The notes under the pieces: model-generated
Seen by the model: the letters and a program-made list of their open reading frames with translations, nothing else
The model's database searches: none
What the model was told of the DNA's origin: nothing
Made by a program: the position numbers and the translations under genes
Origin: Caryophanales bacterium UBA4694
Lineage (GTDB): Bacteria > Bacillota_I > Bacilli_A > RFN20 > CAG-288
NCBI GenBank assembly: GCA_002404835.1
Contig: DHKM01000055.1
Location: forward strand, 1 to 17,736
Length of the DNA stretch: 17,736 nucleotides
Reading direction: 5' to 3'
Shown: piece by piece, positions 6,419 to 14,195 of the stretch
Layout: every line of letters begins with the position of its first letter
Position numbering within the stretch: position 1 is the first letter of the stretch

Positions 6419-8392
6419 ATGAAAAACGATCAACTCGCATTGAATACGTTACGTGGTTTGTCTTTGGATACGATTACAAAGGCGAAATCGGGCCATCCCG
6501 GAATCTGCCTTTCTTCCGCCCCTTTAATCTATACCCTATATACGAGACATCTTGTCGCTTCACCCTCAAATCCAAATTGGATCAACAGAGATAGGTTCAT
6601 CCTCTCTGCCGGTCATGCATCTGCCCTTCTTTATTCCCTTCTTCACCTCTGTGGCTACCATATCCCGTTGGAACAGCTTCAAGAATTCCGACAGCTTGAT
6701 TCTCTCACTCCCGGACATCCGGAAGTAGGACATACACCAGGCGTTGACTGCACATCCGGTCCTTTGGGACAAGGACTAGCCCAGGCTGTAGGATTTGCCA
6801 TTGCCGAAACGCATCTCCAGGCCATGTATCCGGAAGGACAAAGGCTGATCAACCATTACACTTATGTTCTTTGCGGAGATGGATGCCTTGAAGAAGGCAT
6901 TTCCCAGGAAGCCATCAACCTTGCCGGACTTTTCAAATTGAACAAACTCATTCTCCTTTATGATAGAAACGACTGTACTTTAGATGGACCTTTGTCCAAT
7001 TCCTCCTCCGAAGATATCCAGCAAAGATTCCTTTCCGCCGGTTGGAACGTCCTTCTTGTCGAAGACGGAAACAACATCGAAGAAATCGATAACGCCATCA
7101 CCCAGGCAAAATTGGCCAAAGAGAAGCCTACGATCATCATCTGCCACACCATCATCGGCTTTGGATCGCCTCTTGCCGGAACGCATGAATCCCACGGAAA
7201 AGCTTTTTCTCCGGAAGAAGTCATCCGGACAAAAGAAAAACTCGGTTGCCCGTTTGTCAGCTTCGACGTAAAACCAGAAGTCTATCAGGTTTTCAGAGAT
7301 AGTTTCATCAAACGCGGGGAAGAAGCCTATCAGCATTATGAGGAAAATCTTAGGATATACGCTTTGGATTATCCAAAAGAGGACAAAGAATTCCGTGAAA
7401 GCCTGAACAATGATATCTCCTGCAAAGTTTTCAAGTCCGGTCCCGCCTATGAACCCGGATACAAAAAAGCGACAAGAGACACATCCCAGGAATATCTGAA
7501 CCTCATTTCCGAAACCATTCCGAATCTCATGGGTGGTTCTGCGGATGTAGCCGATTCCGTAAAGACACATGTCAGGCTTTTCACCGACTATTCTTCCAAA
7601 AACCGCCAAGGTCAGAATATCAATTTCGGTATCCGTGAATTCGAAATGGCATCCATCCAGAACGGTATCCTTCTCCATGGAGGACTGAGAACCTATATCG
7701 GATCCTTCTTGGTCTTTGCGGACTATATGAAGCCAGCCATCCGAATGTCAAGCATGGAAAGGCTTCCTGCCATCTATCTCTTCAGCCATGACTCCTTGGC
7801 AGTCGGAGAAGATGGTCCGACCCATCAGCCGATCGAACAGCTCACGATGCTTAGGACGACGCCAGGAGTTGTCGTGTTTCGTCCGGCAGATGCCATCGAA
7901 ACAGGTGCCGCCTATCGTTCTGCATTATGTTCGACCGACCATCCGACCTGCATCATCCTGTCCCGCCAGGCTTTGAAGAACAATCCAGAATCCAGCTTCG
8001 AAGGAACACTCAAGGGCGGATACATCGTATCCAAAGAAGAAAAATATGCGGATCTGACCGTCATTGCAACCGGTTCGGAAGTGAATCTCGCCGTGGAAGT
8101 GAAAAAGCTCTTGGGGAAAGAAGGAATCGATATCCGCATCGTTTCCATGCCAAGCATCGAGCTGTTCCTGAAGCAACCCAAAAACTATCAGGAAGAGGTT
8201 CTCAAGAACCCTTACGAAAAACGAGTCTTCCTGGAAATGGGAAAAGGCGATTGCCTTTACCGTTTTGCCAAACATGTCATTTCGCAGGATAGTTTCGGTT
8301 CTTCTGCACCAGCCGCTGACGTCCTGAACAAATTCGGCTTTACTCCGGAAGCTATAAAAGACAGGATCAAAGCCATTTTGAACCAGAATTAA
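6419..8392 (+). CDS. tkt: transketolase
   Basis: This 657-residue enzyme moves two-carbon units between sugar phosphates in the non-oxidative pentose phosphate pathway, using thiamine diphosphate. It is one complete chain with three domains. The cofactor-binding part has SGHPG (H26), GQGLAQAVG and GDG (about 153-155) leading to the YDRND ending. The pyrimidine-binding part has NFGIREFEMA and HDSLAVGEDGPTHQP, and a C-terminal domain follows. GGSADVADSV stands where many homologues have GGSADLxxSN. The frame is open upstream to 6356, inside the preceding terminator, but the ATG at 6419 has a strong site (GGAGGA at 6409-6414). A TATGAT (6385-6390) or TACAAT (6390-6395) may be its -10 box; no good -35 box is evident. 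Confidence 0.95.
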   Translation: MKNDQLALNTLRGLSLDTITKAKSGHPGICLSSAPLIYTLYTRHLVASPSNPNWINRDRFILSAGHASALLYSLLHLCGYHIPLEQLQEFRQLDSLTPGHPEVGHTPGVDCTSGPLGQGLAQAVGFAIAETHLQAMYPEGQRLINHYTYVLCGDGCLEEGISQEAINLAGLFKLNKLILLYDRNDCTLDGPLSNSSSEDIQQRFLSAGWNVLLVEDGNNIEEIDNAITQAKLAKEKPTIIICHTIIGFGSPLAGTHESHGKAFSPEEVIRTKEKLGCPFVSFDVKPEVYQVFRDSFIKRGEEAYQHYEENLRIYALDYPKEDKEFRESLNNDISCKVFKSGPAYEPGYKKATRDTSQEYLNLISETIPNLMGGSADVADSVKTHVRLFTDYSSKNRQGQNINFGIREFEMASIQNGILLHGGLRTYIGSFLVFADYMKPAIRMSSMERLPAIYLFSHDSLAVGEDGPTHQPIEQLTMLRTTPGVVVFRPADAIETGAAYRSALCSTDHPTCIILSRQALKNNPESSFEGTLKGGYIVSKEEKYADLTVIATGSEVNLAVEVKKLLGKEGIDIRIVSMPSIELFLKQPKNYQEEVLKNPYEKRVFLEMGKGDCLYRFAKHVISQDSFGSSAPAADVLNKFGFTPEAIKDRIKAILNQN

Positions 8393-8396
8393 GCTA

Positions 8397-8421
8397 GACA
8401 CCGGTCAATCCGGTGTCTTTT
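8397..8421 (+). terminator. transketolase terminator
   Basis: A perfect 8-bp stem (GACACCGG 8397-8404 with CCGGTGTC 8410-8417) has a five-base loop and is followed by TTTT, directly after the transketolase stop codon. Confidence 0.85.
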
Positions 8422-8531
8422 CGTTGTTTGCTGATAATTCGATCCAGCAAGGGTGTGAAAAACCATCGAAAAAGGATGTTCCATTGGACAAATCAGCCTT
8501 CCTAGGTCCATTCTTATTGGAGGGAAGCAAT

Positions 8532-8735
8532 ATGAAACCAAAATCCGAAACAACATCCTTGGTTGTCCTGGTCGCCATATCGACCCTTGTGATACTTTTT
8601 ATCTGTGGCCTTTTTCTTACCGGTTTTGTCTATGACAAAAATCCAAAGCCAGATGTAATCGAGGACCAGGAAAAAGAAGAAGAAAAGAAAAAAGAAGAGG
8701 AAGAAAAGAAAGTCGTCCTCTATCTTGAGTTCTAA
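8532..8735 (+). CDS. 67-residue single-span membrane protein with Glu/Lys-rich tail
   Basis: I do not recognise this small protein. After a short polar start (MKPKSETTS) it has one strongly hydrophobic segment (about 9-30). A tail follows that is mostly glutamate and lysine (about 40-59), ending in the hydrophobic VVLYLEF. The start has the site TTGGAGGG seven bases upstream; the frame stays open upstream to 8424, but that part looks non-coding. The protein is probably anchored in the cytoplasmic membrane. The charged tail may form a single helix, and which side it faces is uncertain. The gene stands alone between the transketolase terminator and a shared hairpin. The repetitive GAA/AAA codons could inflate an apparent ORF, but the ribosome site, membrane segment and terminator make a real gene likely. 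Confidence 0.65.
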   Translation: MKPKSETTSLVVLVAISTLVILFICGLFLTGFVYDKNPKPDVIEDQEKEEEKKKEEEEKKVVLYLEF

Positions 8736-8765
8736 AAAAGGATACCTTTTCAGGTATCCAGTTTG
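8734..8765. terminator. bidirectional terminator between the small membrane protein gene and rpsU
   Basis: A perfect 8-bp stem (GGATACCT 8740-8747 with AGGTATCC 8752-8759, loop TTTC) has six A before it (8734-8739). Read on the minus strand it is a canonical terminator for rpsU, with six T. On the plus strand the following sequence (AGTTTGTTTCC) is only moderately T-rich. Confidence 0.8.
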
Positions 8766-8797
8766 TTTCCATTCAGAAACAGATCCGTAAAGAGAAA

Positions 8798-8968
8798 TTA
8801 GTGCTTTCTCTTTGCTTCTTCGGACTTAAGCTTTCTCTTCAAACCTTTTTTAAGGAAGAAATCGTGCTTTCTGTAGTCCGCGATAACGTTGGCCTTGTTG
8901 ACCTGACGCTTGAATCTCTTCATGGCATCATCTAAGGTCTCATTATCTCTAACGATGGTCTTTGGCAT
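8798..8968 (-). CDS. rpsU: 30S ribosomal protein S21
   Basis: This 56-residue protein begins MPKTIVRDNETLDDAMKRFK and ends in a basic tail (KKGLKRKLKSEEAKRKH), the unmistakable form and length of S21. S21 is a small protein of the 30S subunit that sits near the 3' end of 16S rRNA and helps in start-site selection. The ribosome site is GAGGTGAG before the ATG at 8968. The gene has its own strong promoter just past the mnmA stop codon and a shared terminator downstream, so it can be expressed apart from dtd-mnmA. Read-through from mnmA also seems possible, since I see no terminator between them. Confidence 0.96.
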   Translation of the reverse strand: MPKTIVRDNETLDDAMKRFKRQVNKANVIADYRKHDFFLKKGLKRKLKSEEAKRKH

Positions 8969-9009
8969 GAACACTCACCTCTATTTCTATTTTGTTTCTG
9001 CCAGACAAT

Positions 9010-9038
9010 ATTGTAAGACTAAGAAGACTATATTTCAA
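9010..9038 (-). promoter_or_regulatory. rpsU promoter
   Basis: On the minus strand, TTGAAA (9038-9033) and TACAAT (9015-9010) are separated by exactly 17 bases. The start is expected near 9003, giving a leader of about 35 bases before the rpsU ATG. The -35 box begins 7 bases after the mnmA stop codon. Confidence 0.75.
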
Positions 9039-9044
9039 CTTTTT

Positions 9045-10187
9045 TCAATAAGGAATCGCTTCCCCTTTCTCATCAAAGGTCCGTTCGATGATTCCAGAAC
9101 CAAGAAGCCTCTCACCAAGATAAAGGCAGGCAATCTGTCCTTTGGCAACGTAAGAATAATGGTCATAGTTCAGCATAGCCGTCTTTCCATCAGGTAGGAT
9201 ATTCAAAACAACCGGCATATCCTTTCCCCGATAGCGGAATTTGCAGTTGCAGGAGAAATCTTTGCCAGGAATATCGTTGCCGATGAAATTGAAAGAAGAA
9301 AGAAGACAACCACAGCTGAAACGATAGCCATTTTCCTTTTCCTGGGCTACATACAATACGTTCTTTTCGACATCCTTGCCGACAACAAAGAAAGGTTCCA
9401 TATCCCTTCCTTTGATCCCGCCGATTCCTAAGCCGCGATGCTGTCCGACCGTATAATAAAGGACACCATCATGCCTGGCAATCCGTGTGTTAGTCACAAT
9501 ATCGATGATATCGCCTGGTTTTGCCGGAAGATAATTATCGAGGAACTTCTTGAAATTTCTTTCCCCGATGAAACAAACACCGGTCGAATCCTTTTTATGC
9601 ATGACAGCAGACAGATTGAGTTCCTCCGCCATTTTCCTTACTTCCGGTTTTGTAAACTGTGCTAACGGAAACAAGGCATGCGAAAGCTGTTCCATGGAGA
9701 TCTGACCTAGGAAGTAAGACTGGTCCTTGTTCTTATCATAGGCTTTATAAAGATGGGACTCATCATTCTCGTCGATTCTCATGGCATAATGCCCCATGGC
9801 AATGGTATCGAACCCAAGGGATTTTGCATAATCGTAAAAATGTCCGAACTTGATGTATTTGTTGCAAAAGACATCCGGATCGGGAGTATACCCCTTCCGG
9901 TATGTATCCAAGAACTGGCGGAAAACCTCATTCCAATATTCCTCGATGAAATCCTTGCGGAGAATGGGAAGATCAAGTTCCATCGCGGTTTCAACGGCAT
10001 CATCATAATCCAATTCCTGTGAACATTTGCTGCCAGAAAGAGTAGGATTTCCCATGATATCATTATTGGTGATACTATCCCAATTACGCATAAAACAACA
10101 GGTGACATCATATCCCTGTTTCTTGAGAAGATAGGCAGCAATGGCAGAATCAACACCGCCAGATAATCCTAAAAGTACTTTTTTCAT
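9045..10187 (-). CDS. mnmA: tRNA-specific 2-thiouridylase MnmA
   Basis: This 380-residue enzyme adds sulfur at position 2 of the wobble uridine in Lys, Glu and Gln tRNAs, using ATP and a protein-bound persulfide. The PP-loop SGGVDS lies at 9-14, the catalytic cysteine at 108 (DPDVFCNKYIKFG) and the second cysteine at 205 (STGVCFIG). Between MRNWD (33-37) and the helix that follows there is a longer loop with a cysteine (C55) than in Escherichia coli or Bacillus subtilis. I recall similar forms in other Bacillota, but have not checked. The ATG overlaps the dtd stop as ATGA, and AAGGAG lies upstream within dtd, so translation is probably coupled. The sulfur donor partner (a cysteine desulfurase) is not in the window. 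Confidence 0.96.
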   Translation of the reverse strand: MKKVLLGLSGGVDSAIAAYLLKKQGYDVTCCFMRNWDSITNNDIMGNPTLSGSKCSQELDYDDAVETAMELDLPILRKDFIEEYWNEVFRQFLDTYRKGYTPDPDVFCNKYIKFGHFYDYAKSLGFDTIAMGHYAMRIDENDESHLYKAYDKNKDQSYFLGQISMEQLSHALFPLAQFTKPEVRKMAEELNLSAVMHKKDSTGVCFIGERNFKKFLDNYLPAKPGDIIDIVTNTRIARHDGVLYYTVGQHRGLGIGGIKGRDMEPFFVVGKDVEKNVLYVAQEKENGYRFSCGCLLSSFNFIGNDIPGKDFSCNCKFRYRGKDMPVVLNILPDGKTAMLNYDHYSYVAKGQIACLYLGERLLGSGIIERTFDEKGEAIPY

Positions 10188-10636
10188 TCAAACAACTCCT
10201 TACTATCCATCAAGATGGTAAAAGGACCATCATTGATCAGTTCTACTTTCATATCGGCTCCAAAAACGCCGAACTGACAACCCGGAAGCCTCTGTTTCAA
10301 TTTCGAGCAAAAATAATCATAGAGTTTTTCGCTTTCTTCACCTTTCATGGCGTTCACAAAAGATGGACGGTTTCCCTGAGTGATGTCCGCATATAGAGTG
10401 AATTGGGAAATGCATAGAATATTTCCACCTGTTTTCTCCAGGTTCCAGTTTGTCTTATCGCAGTCATCCTTGAAAATGCGCAGCTTGAAAAGCTTCTCCA
10501 CCATCTTGTCTACCACAGAAGTCGTATCGCCATTCGTAAAACCGACAAACAAGACCTCTCCATTGCCGATTTCTCCGTGGACATGGCCATCGATTGTCAC
10601 TTTGCCCTCAAGGCATTCTTGAATCAGTATTCTCAT
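10184..10636 (-). CDS. dtd: D-aminoacyl-tRNA deacylase
   Basis: This 150-residue enzyme frees D-amino acids (and glycine wrongly put on tRNA-Ala) from tRNA, a proofreading step in the cytosol. The two diagnostic motifs are present: SQFTL (77-81) and NDGPFT (135-140, usually NxGPVT). The length matches the family. The N-terminus reads MRILIQEC where most homologues read MRAVVQRV. It is the first gene of a minus-strand unit with mnmA, overlapping it by four bases (ATGA). The ribosome site is weak: GGGGA lies about 14 bases before the ATG. A perfect TATAAT (10663-10658) upstream is the likely -10 box. Confidence 0.93.
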   Translation of the reverse strand: MRILIQECLEGKVTIDGHVHGEIGNGEVLFVGFTNGDTTSVVDKMVEKLFKLRIFKDDCDKTNWNLEKTGGNILCISQFTLYADITQGNRPSFVNAMKGEESEKLYDYFCSKLKQRLPGCQFGVFGADMKVELINDGPFTILMDSKELFE

Positions 10637-10655
10637 TTATATATATTTTCCCCAC

Positions 10656-10672
10656 TGATTATACTAAAATAT
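10656..10672. promoter_or_regulatory. overlapping -10 regions of divergent dtd and punA
   Basis: The 58-base gap between the divergent genes holds TATAAT on the minus strand (10663-10658) and TATACT or TAAAAT on the plus strand (10660-10665 or 10665-10670). Both -35 regions are poor. Two promoters in so small a space cannot easily be occupied together, so the two units may compete. This call rests only on the -10 matches. Confidence 0.4.
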
Positions 10673-10694
10673 TAAAGAAATGAGGTAAAAAAGA

Positions 10695-11537
10695 ATGAAG
10701 TATACATACTCGGATTATCTGAATATGGCTGCCTACATAAAATCGAAAACTAAAATGAGGCCGAGAATCGGAATCGTCTTAGGGTCTGGACTTGATACCA
10801 TTGTGAACAGGTGTCAAATCGAAGCCGTTGTTCCCTATCAGGATATTCCAAATCATCCGCATCCGACAAACAAGGCGCACAAAGGAAGATTCGTCTTTGC
10901 TTCCTTGGATGGAACGGAAATCCTGTTCATGCAAGGCAGGCTTCATTATTATGAAGGCTTCAGTGCAGAATGCGTAGTAACGCCGATTCGGCTCATGAAA
11001 TTGTTGGGTGTAGAAAAAATCATCCTTTCCAATGCCTGTGGCGGAATTTCCTTTGGACCGGGAACCATGATGATGATCAAGGATCACATCCTCTACAGTG
11101 CACCCAGTCCTCTGATCGGAGAGAATATAGAAGAATTCGGTCCAAGATTCCCGGACATGTCAGATCCTTATGATGATAAAGACAGAGAAACCATCCTGAA
11201 AGAGGCAAAAGAAGAGAATCTTCCTGTTGAGGAAGGAGTATACATGCAGTTTTCGGGTCCCCAGTTTGAGAGCAAAGCCGAAATCGAAATGGCCAAAAGA
11301 ATCGGGGCAGACACGGTCGGAATGTCTACCGTCCAAGAAGCCATTGCGGCAAACCAGATGGGCATGAAGGTCATCGGTATTGCTACAGTATCCAACTGGT
11401 CGACGGGAATCATCAAAGACAAGCGCCTTGATGACGACGAAGTCATAGAAGCCGGTAAGAAGCTGGCACCGGATTTTGAAAAGCTTCTTCTGATTGCCAT
11501 CGACGTTCTGAATAAAGGCATCGAAAATGATCGATAA
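10695..11537 (+). CDS. punA: purine nucleoside phosphorylase
   Basis: This 280-residue enzyme of the trimeric (PNP/MTAP) family splits purine nucleosides such as inosine and guanosine with phosphate, giving base and pentose-1-phosphate for salvage. Seen in order are GSGL (30-33), a phosphate-site histidine (H62, in KAHKGR), GRLHYYEG (81-88), NACGG (113-117), GPQFESKAE (188-196), GMSTV (209-213) and a base-binding asparagine (N234, VSNWSTGI). The asparagine rather than aspartate at the base site points to oxopurine preference. FESKAE replaces the common FETPAE or YETPAE. The ribosome site is GAGGT. The gene overlaps rarA by 11 bases, so they share a transcript. A deoxynucleoside kinase downstream (minus strand) acts on related substrates. 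Confidence 0.94.
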   Translation: MKYTYSDYLNMAAYIKSKTKMRPRIGIVLGSGLDTIVNRCQIEAVVPYQDIPNHPHPTNKAHKGRFVFASLDGTEILFMQGRLHYYEGFSAECVVTPIRLMKLLGVEKIILSNACGGISFGPGTMMMIKDHILYSAPSPLIGENIEEFGPRFPDMSDPYDDKDRETILKEAKEENLPVEEGVYMQFSGPQFESKAEIEMAKRIGADTVGMSTVQEAIAANQMGMKVIGIATVSNWSTGIIKDKRLDDDEVIEAGKKLAPDFEKLLLIAIDVLNKGIENDR

Positions 11538-12804
11538 ACCACTTGCTTACCGGATGAGGCCGAAAACACTCGATGAGGTAATCGGTCAGACGAAGATTGT
11601 TTCCTTTTTGAAGAACCTGAAAGAGAACAATGCCTTGATCAGCATGATTTTTTATGGAACTCCTGGAACAGGAAAAACCACTTTGGCAAAAGCATTTGCA
11701 TCATCCATGAACGCCTATAGCATCTCTTTGAATGCTGTCACTGACAACAAAGCCAAAATGGAACGGGCGTTTGATGAAGCCATCCGAATGGCACCAAGCA
11801 TCGTCATCATTGACGAAATCCATAGGTTGGACAAAGCAAAACAGGATCTCTTGCTCCCCCATCTGGAAAACGGGGATTTCTATCTCATCGGATGTACCAC
11901 GGCCAATCCGTTGATTTCCATAAATCCAGCCATACGTTCAAGAACCAGGCTTCTCGAAATGGGGAAACTGACAAAACAAGACATCCTGACCGGTCTCAAA
12001 CGGGCTATATCTGCCAAAGAAGGGTTAGACGATTCAAGGAAAATCAATGATGACGCTTTGGAATATCTAGCAAAAATTTCAGGTGGAGATTTCCGTTTTG
12101 CCTATAATCAATTGGAATGCATCTGTTATTCCTATTCCAAAAACCATGCCATTACATTGGAGGATGCAAAATCCATCAGCAATGTTCCAAACTATCTTGC
12201 CGATAAGGATGAAGACGAACACTACAACACTGTTTCGGCATTGCAGAAGTCAATTCGTGGAAGCGATGTCAATGCCGCTATCTATTACCTGGCAAAGCTG
12301 ATTCGAAGCGGAGATCTGGAGGGAATAACAAGGAGGCTTGTCGTAACGGCCTACGAAGACGTAGGGCTTGCTAACCCGCAGGCCGTCGACCGCTGCTACA
12401 ACGCCTGCAAGACTGCTTTGGAAGTCGGGCTTCCTGAGGCTATGATCCCTCTTGGGTTCTCCGTCGTCGAGCTTAGTCTTTCACCGAAATCGAAATCCGC
12501 ATGCTTGGCCATCGAAGATGCCTTAAGCCAGGTGGATGACTCTCCGATTGAAGTCAAAGATTACCTAAAGCTGACAAGGGCAAATGTCAGCGAAGAGCAA
12601 AGCTATCCCTACGACGATCCAGACGTCTGGGAAATCCTTCAATACCTTCCGGACGAACTTGTCGGAACAGAATTTTATCACCCGCAGTCCAGCGGAAAAT
12701 ACGAGCGCGCCCTAAGCGAAAACTACAGACGACTCAAAGAGATGAAACACACTTCGGATATGGCTCTTGCCAAAAAGATGGCAAGAGAGAAAAGGAAAAA
12801 CTGA
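11527..12804 (+). CDS. rarA: replication-associated recombination protein RarA (AAA+ ATPase)
   Basis: This 425-residue AAA+ ATPase belongs to the RarA/MgsA/WRNIP1 family, which acts at stalled replication forks. It shows the family start (PLAYRMRPKTLDEVIGQ), Walker A GTPGTGKT (44-51), Walker B IVIIDEIH (92-99), sensor 1 GCTTANP (122-128) and an arginine finger region (INPAIRSRTR). A C-terminal tetramerisation part contains YEDVGLANPQA. The length is typical. Its start lies inside the end of punA in another frame, overlapping 11 bases, with no clear ribosome site of its own; coupling to punA is likely. The next ATG, nine codons in, would remove conserved residues, so I keep the first. In Bacillus subtilis rarA lies beside a 6S RNA gene, but the RNA in this window is 5 kb away. 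Confidence 0.95.
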   Translation: MIDKPLAYRMRPKTLDEVIGQTKIVSFLKNLKENNALISMIFYGTPGTGKTTLAKAFASSMNAYSISLNAVTDNKAKMERAFDEAIRMAPSIVIIDEIHRLDKAKQDLLLPHLENGDFYLIGCTTANPLISINPAIRSRTRLLEMGKLTKQDILTGLKRAISAKEGLDDSRKINDDALEYLAKISGGDFRFAYNQLECICYSYSKNHAITLEDAKSISNVPNYLADKDEDEHYNTVSALQKSIRGSDVNAAIYYLAKLIRSGDLEGITRRLVVTAYEDVGLANPQAVDRCYNACKTALEVGLPEAMIPLGFSVVELSLSPKSKSACLAIEDALSQVDDSPIEVKDYLKLTRANVSEEQSYPYDDPDVWEILQYLPDELVGTEFYHPQSSGKYERALSENYRRLKEMKHTSDMALAKKMAREKRKN

Positions 12805-12805
12805 T

Positions 12806-13408
12806 ATGGAAATCTATGATCCTCAGAAAAAGGAATTCCGCCCCTTCACCGGAGACGAAAGCGAAATACCGACCAACCTTCTTTCCGCCAAAGCCTCAAC
12901 CAGGGACTGCAGTTTCCTGTTTGCCCTGAAGCTCTCCTTCAAGACACAATGGCTGAGAACCCTTATCGGTTCCCTTCTGGCTCTTTTTGCAATGATCGTC
13001 TTCGACCTGATTTCGTTGAATCTTGGGGAAGACATCAACACAATCAGAACCTATATCATCCTCGATTCCGTCTTCTTTGTCCTCTATTGGATCGTACCTG
13101 TAGTCCTCGTTGCCATCCGGATGAAAAACCAGCTTAAGACCATGCCTGAGACATTCGTCGAAATCTACTGGGATCTGATTCTGATCAAGGAAAAAGACGA
13201 AACCGGAAAAATCCTGTTCAAGATGCCATTCGACAACCTGGCAAAAGTCTTCTTCAGCAAAGAAGCCTACATACTGGTATTCAGCATCGAAAACGGCAGA
13301 GCATCCAGCCTTATCCTCTTCAAGAAATCCATCCAGGAAAACGCCTTGTCACAGGTCGACTCGATTCTGAGGAACGTAAACGAAAAGAAAAACAACCATG
13401 CAAAATAA
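12806..13408 (+). CDS. two-span membrane protein, possibly YcxB-like
   Basis: This 200-residue protein has a polar N-terminus (1-43), two membrane spans (about 50-70 and 82-105) and a C-terminal soluble part. The arrangement, and a tail that runs from IYWDLILIKE through FKMPFDNLAKVFFSKEAYILVFS to LILFKKSI, resemble the YcxB-like family, whose function is unknown. I am not sure of that assignment. The ATG at 12806 is one base after the rarA stop codon, with AAAGGA upstream. A longer frame starts at 12767 inside rarA but has no ribosome site. It is the last gene of the punA-rarA unit and ends in a terminator; its role there cannot be told from sequence. Confidence 0.75.
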   Translation: MEIYDPQKKEFRPFTGDESEIPTNLLSAKASTRDCSFLFALKLSFKTQWLRTLIGSLLALFAMIVFDLISLNLGEDINTIRTYIILDSVFFVLYWIVPVVLVAIRMKNQLKTMPETFVEIYWDLILIKEKDETGKILFKMPFDNLAKVFFSKEAYILVFSIENGRASSLILFKKSIQENALSQVDSILRNVNEKKNNHAK

Positions 13409-13436
13409 AATCCCTTCCAGCCAAAGGGATTTTTCT
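13405..13436. terminator. bidirectional terminator between the membrane protein and deoxynucleoside kinase genes
   Basis: A 9-bp stem (AAATCCCTT 13408-13416 with AAGGGATTT 13424-13432, loop of seven) is followed by five T (13430-13434) on the plus strand. On the minus strand it is followed by TTTTATTTT. It overlaps the stop codon of the plus-strand gene and ends a few bases from the stop of the minus-strand gene. Confidence 0.85.
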
Positions 13437-13440
13437 AATT

Positions 13441-14085
13441 TCATTTTTCCGGCTCCGCAAGACGTCTTGCAACCTGATCAAGAAACCATTCTTTATCTCT
13501 CGGATCCCGATTGATGTCATGGCAATCGACATCGACAACAAACAGCTGACTGGGAAGATAGGCACGTCTGATGATTTCATCATACCCATCATAGAGGAAG
13601 CGGTAGTACTGTTTCAGGGAATCGTCGATCTCGAAATCCCTTCCTCTTTCCATGATCCGGGAAAGAATCGTATCAAAGGAACCCTTAAGATAGATCATAA
13701 GCGTTTCGTTCTTGGTTTTCTGAGGAACGGATTCCAAAATCCGTTCAAAAAAAGAATCATAGACCTCCATCTCCAGATCGGAAATTCTACCAAGTTCCTG
13801 ATTCCTTTTGCAGAAATAGCGATCCTCGAAAATCGAACGGTCGAGGATGGCATTGTGATGCTTCATGCTGGACTGAATGCTATGGAAACGGGAAGAGAGG
13901 AAGTTCAGCTGAAGAAGAAAAGGATAACGTTTTTCTTTCAGTTCCTGTTCCGAAGCCTTATAGAAGAGAGGAAGGACCTTGTTGTCCGAAACAGATTCAT
14001 AAAAGACAGGAAGAGAGAGACTTTCGGATAAAGTCCTAGCCGTTGTCGTCTTTCCGATTCCGATCATACCGCCGATAACAATCAT
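13441..14085 (-). CDS. deoxynucleoside kinase (dAdo/dGuo/dCyd kinase family)
   Basis: This 214-residue kinase should phosphorylate deoxynucleosides with ATP, the first step of their salvage to dNTPs. The P-loop GMIGIGKTT lies at 6-14, the likely catalytic glutamate at 30 (VFYESV), the DRSIFED motif at 82-88 and a lid with arginines at 143-149 (RIMERGR). These fit the bacterial deoxyguanosine/deoxyadenosine kinase family; which base is preferred cannot be read. The frame stays open upstream to 14154, but the ATG at 14085 has AAGAGGT at the right distance and starts at the P-loop strand, as in homologues. The leader carries a small T-run-flanked hairpin (14140-14154). The purine nucleoside phosphorylase gene nearby uses related substrates. 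Confidence 0.9.
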   Translation of the reverse strand: MIVIGGMIGIGKTTTARTLSESLSLPVFYESVSDNKVLPLFYKASEQELKEKRYPFLLQLNFLSSRFHSIQSSMKHHNAILDRSIFEDRYFCKRNQELGRISDLEMEVYDSFFERILESVPQKTKNETLMIYLKGSFDTILSRIMERGRDFEIDDSLKQYYRFLYDGYDEIIRRAYLPSQLFVVDVDCHDINRDPRDKEWFLDQVARRLAEPEK

Positions 14086-14126
14086 GAAGATACCTCTTTT
14101 CGATTCAAATTTCCATGCAATCCGAC

Positions 14127-14172
14127 AAAAAAGAAAAAAGTGCTTTTTTTGCACATTAGCATCGCATATAAT
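14127..14172. promoter_or_regulatory. shared regulatory region of the kinase and rubredoxin-like genes
   Basis: On the plus strand TATAAT (14167-14172) is the likely -10 box of the rubredoxin-like gene; its -35 region falls in a T-run (14144-14150). On the minus strand a short hairpin (GTGC, seven A, GCAC; 14154-14140) is followed by six T, C, six T, like a weak terminator in the kinase leader. The 4-bp stem is too short for a confident call. A possible kinase promoter (TTGCTT, 16 bases, TAATGT) lies just upstream of the hairpin. Confidence 0.4.
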
Positions 14173-14195
14173 GAAAGCAACAGGAGGTGACTGAA

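Noticed and set aside
6980..7678. Open frame of 232 codons on the minus strand
   Set aside because: It lies inside the transketolase gene, which has intact motifs throughout; there is no ribosome site or recognisable domain.
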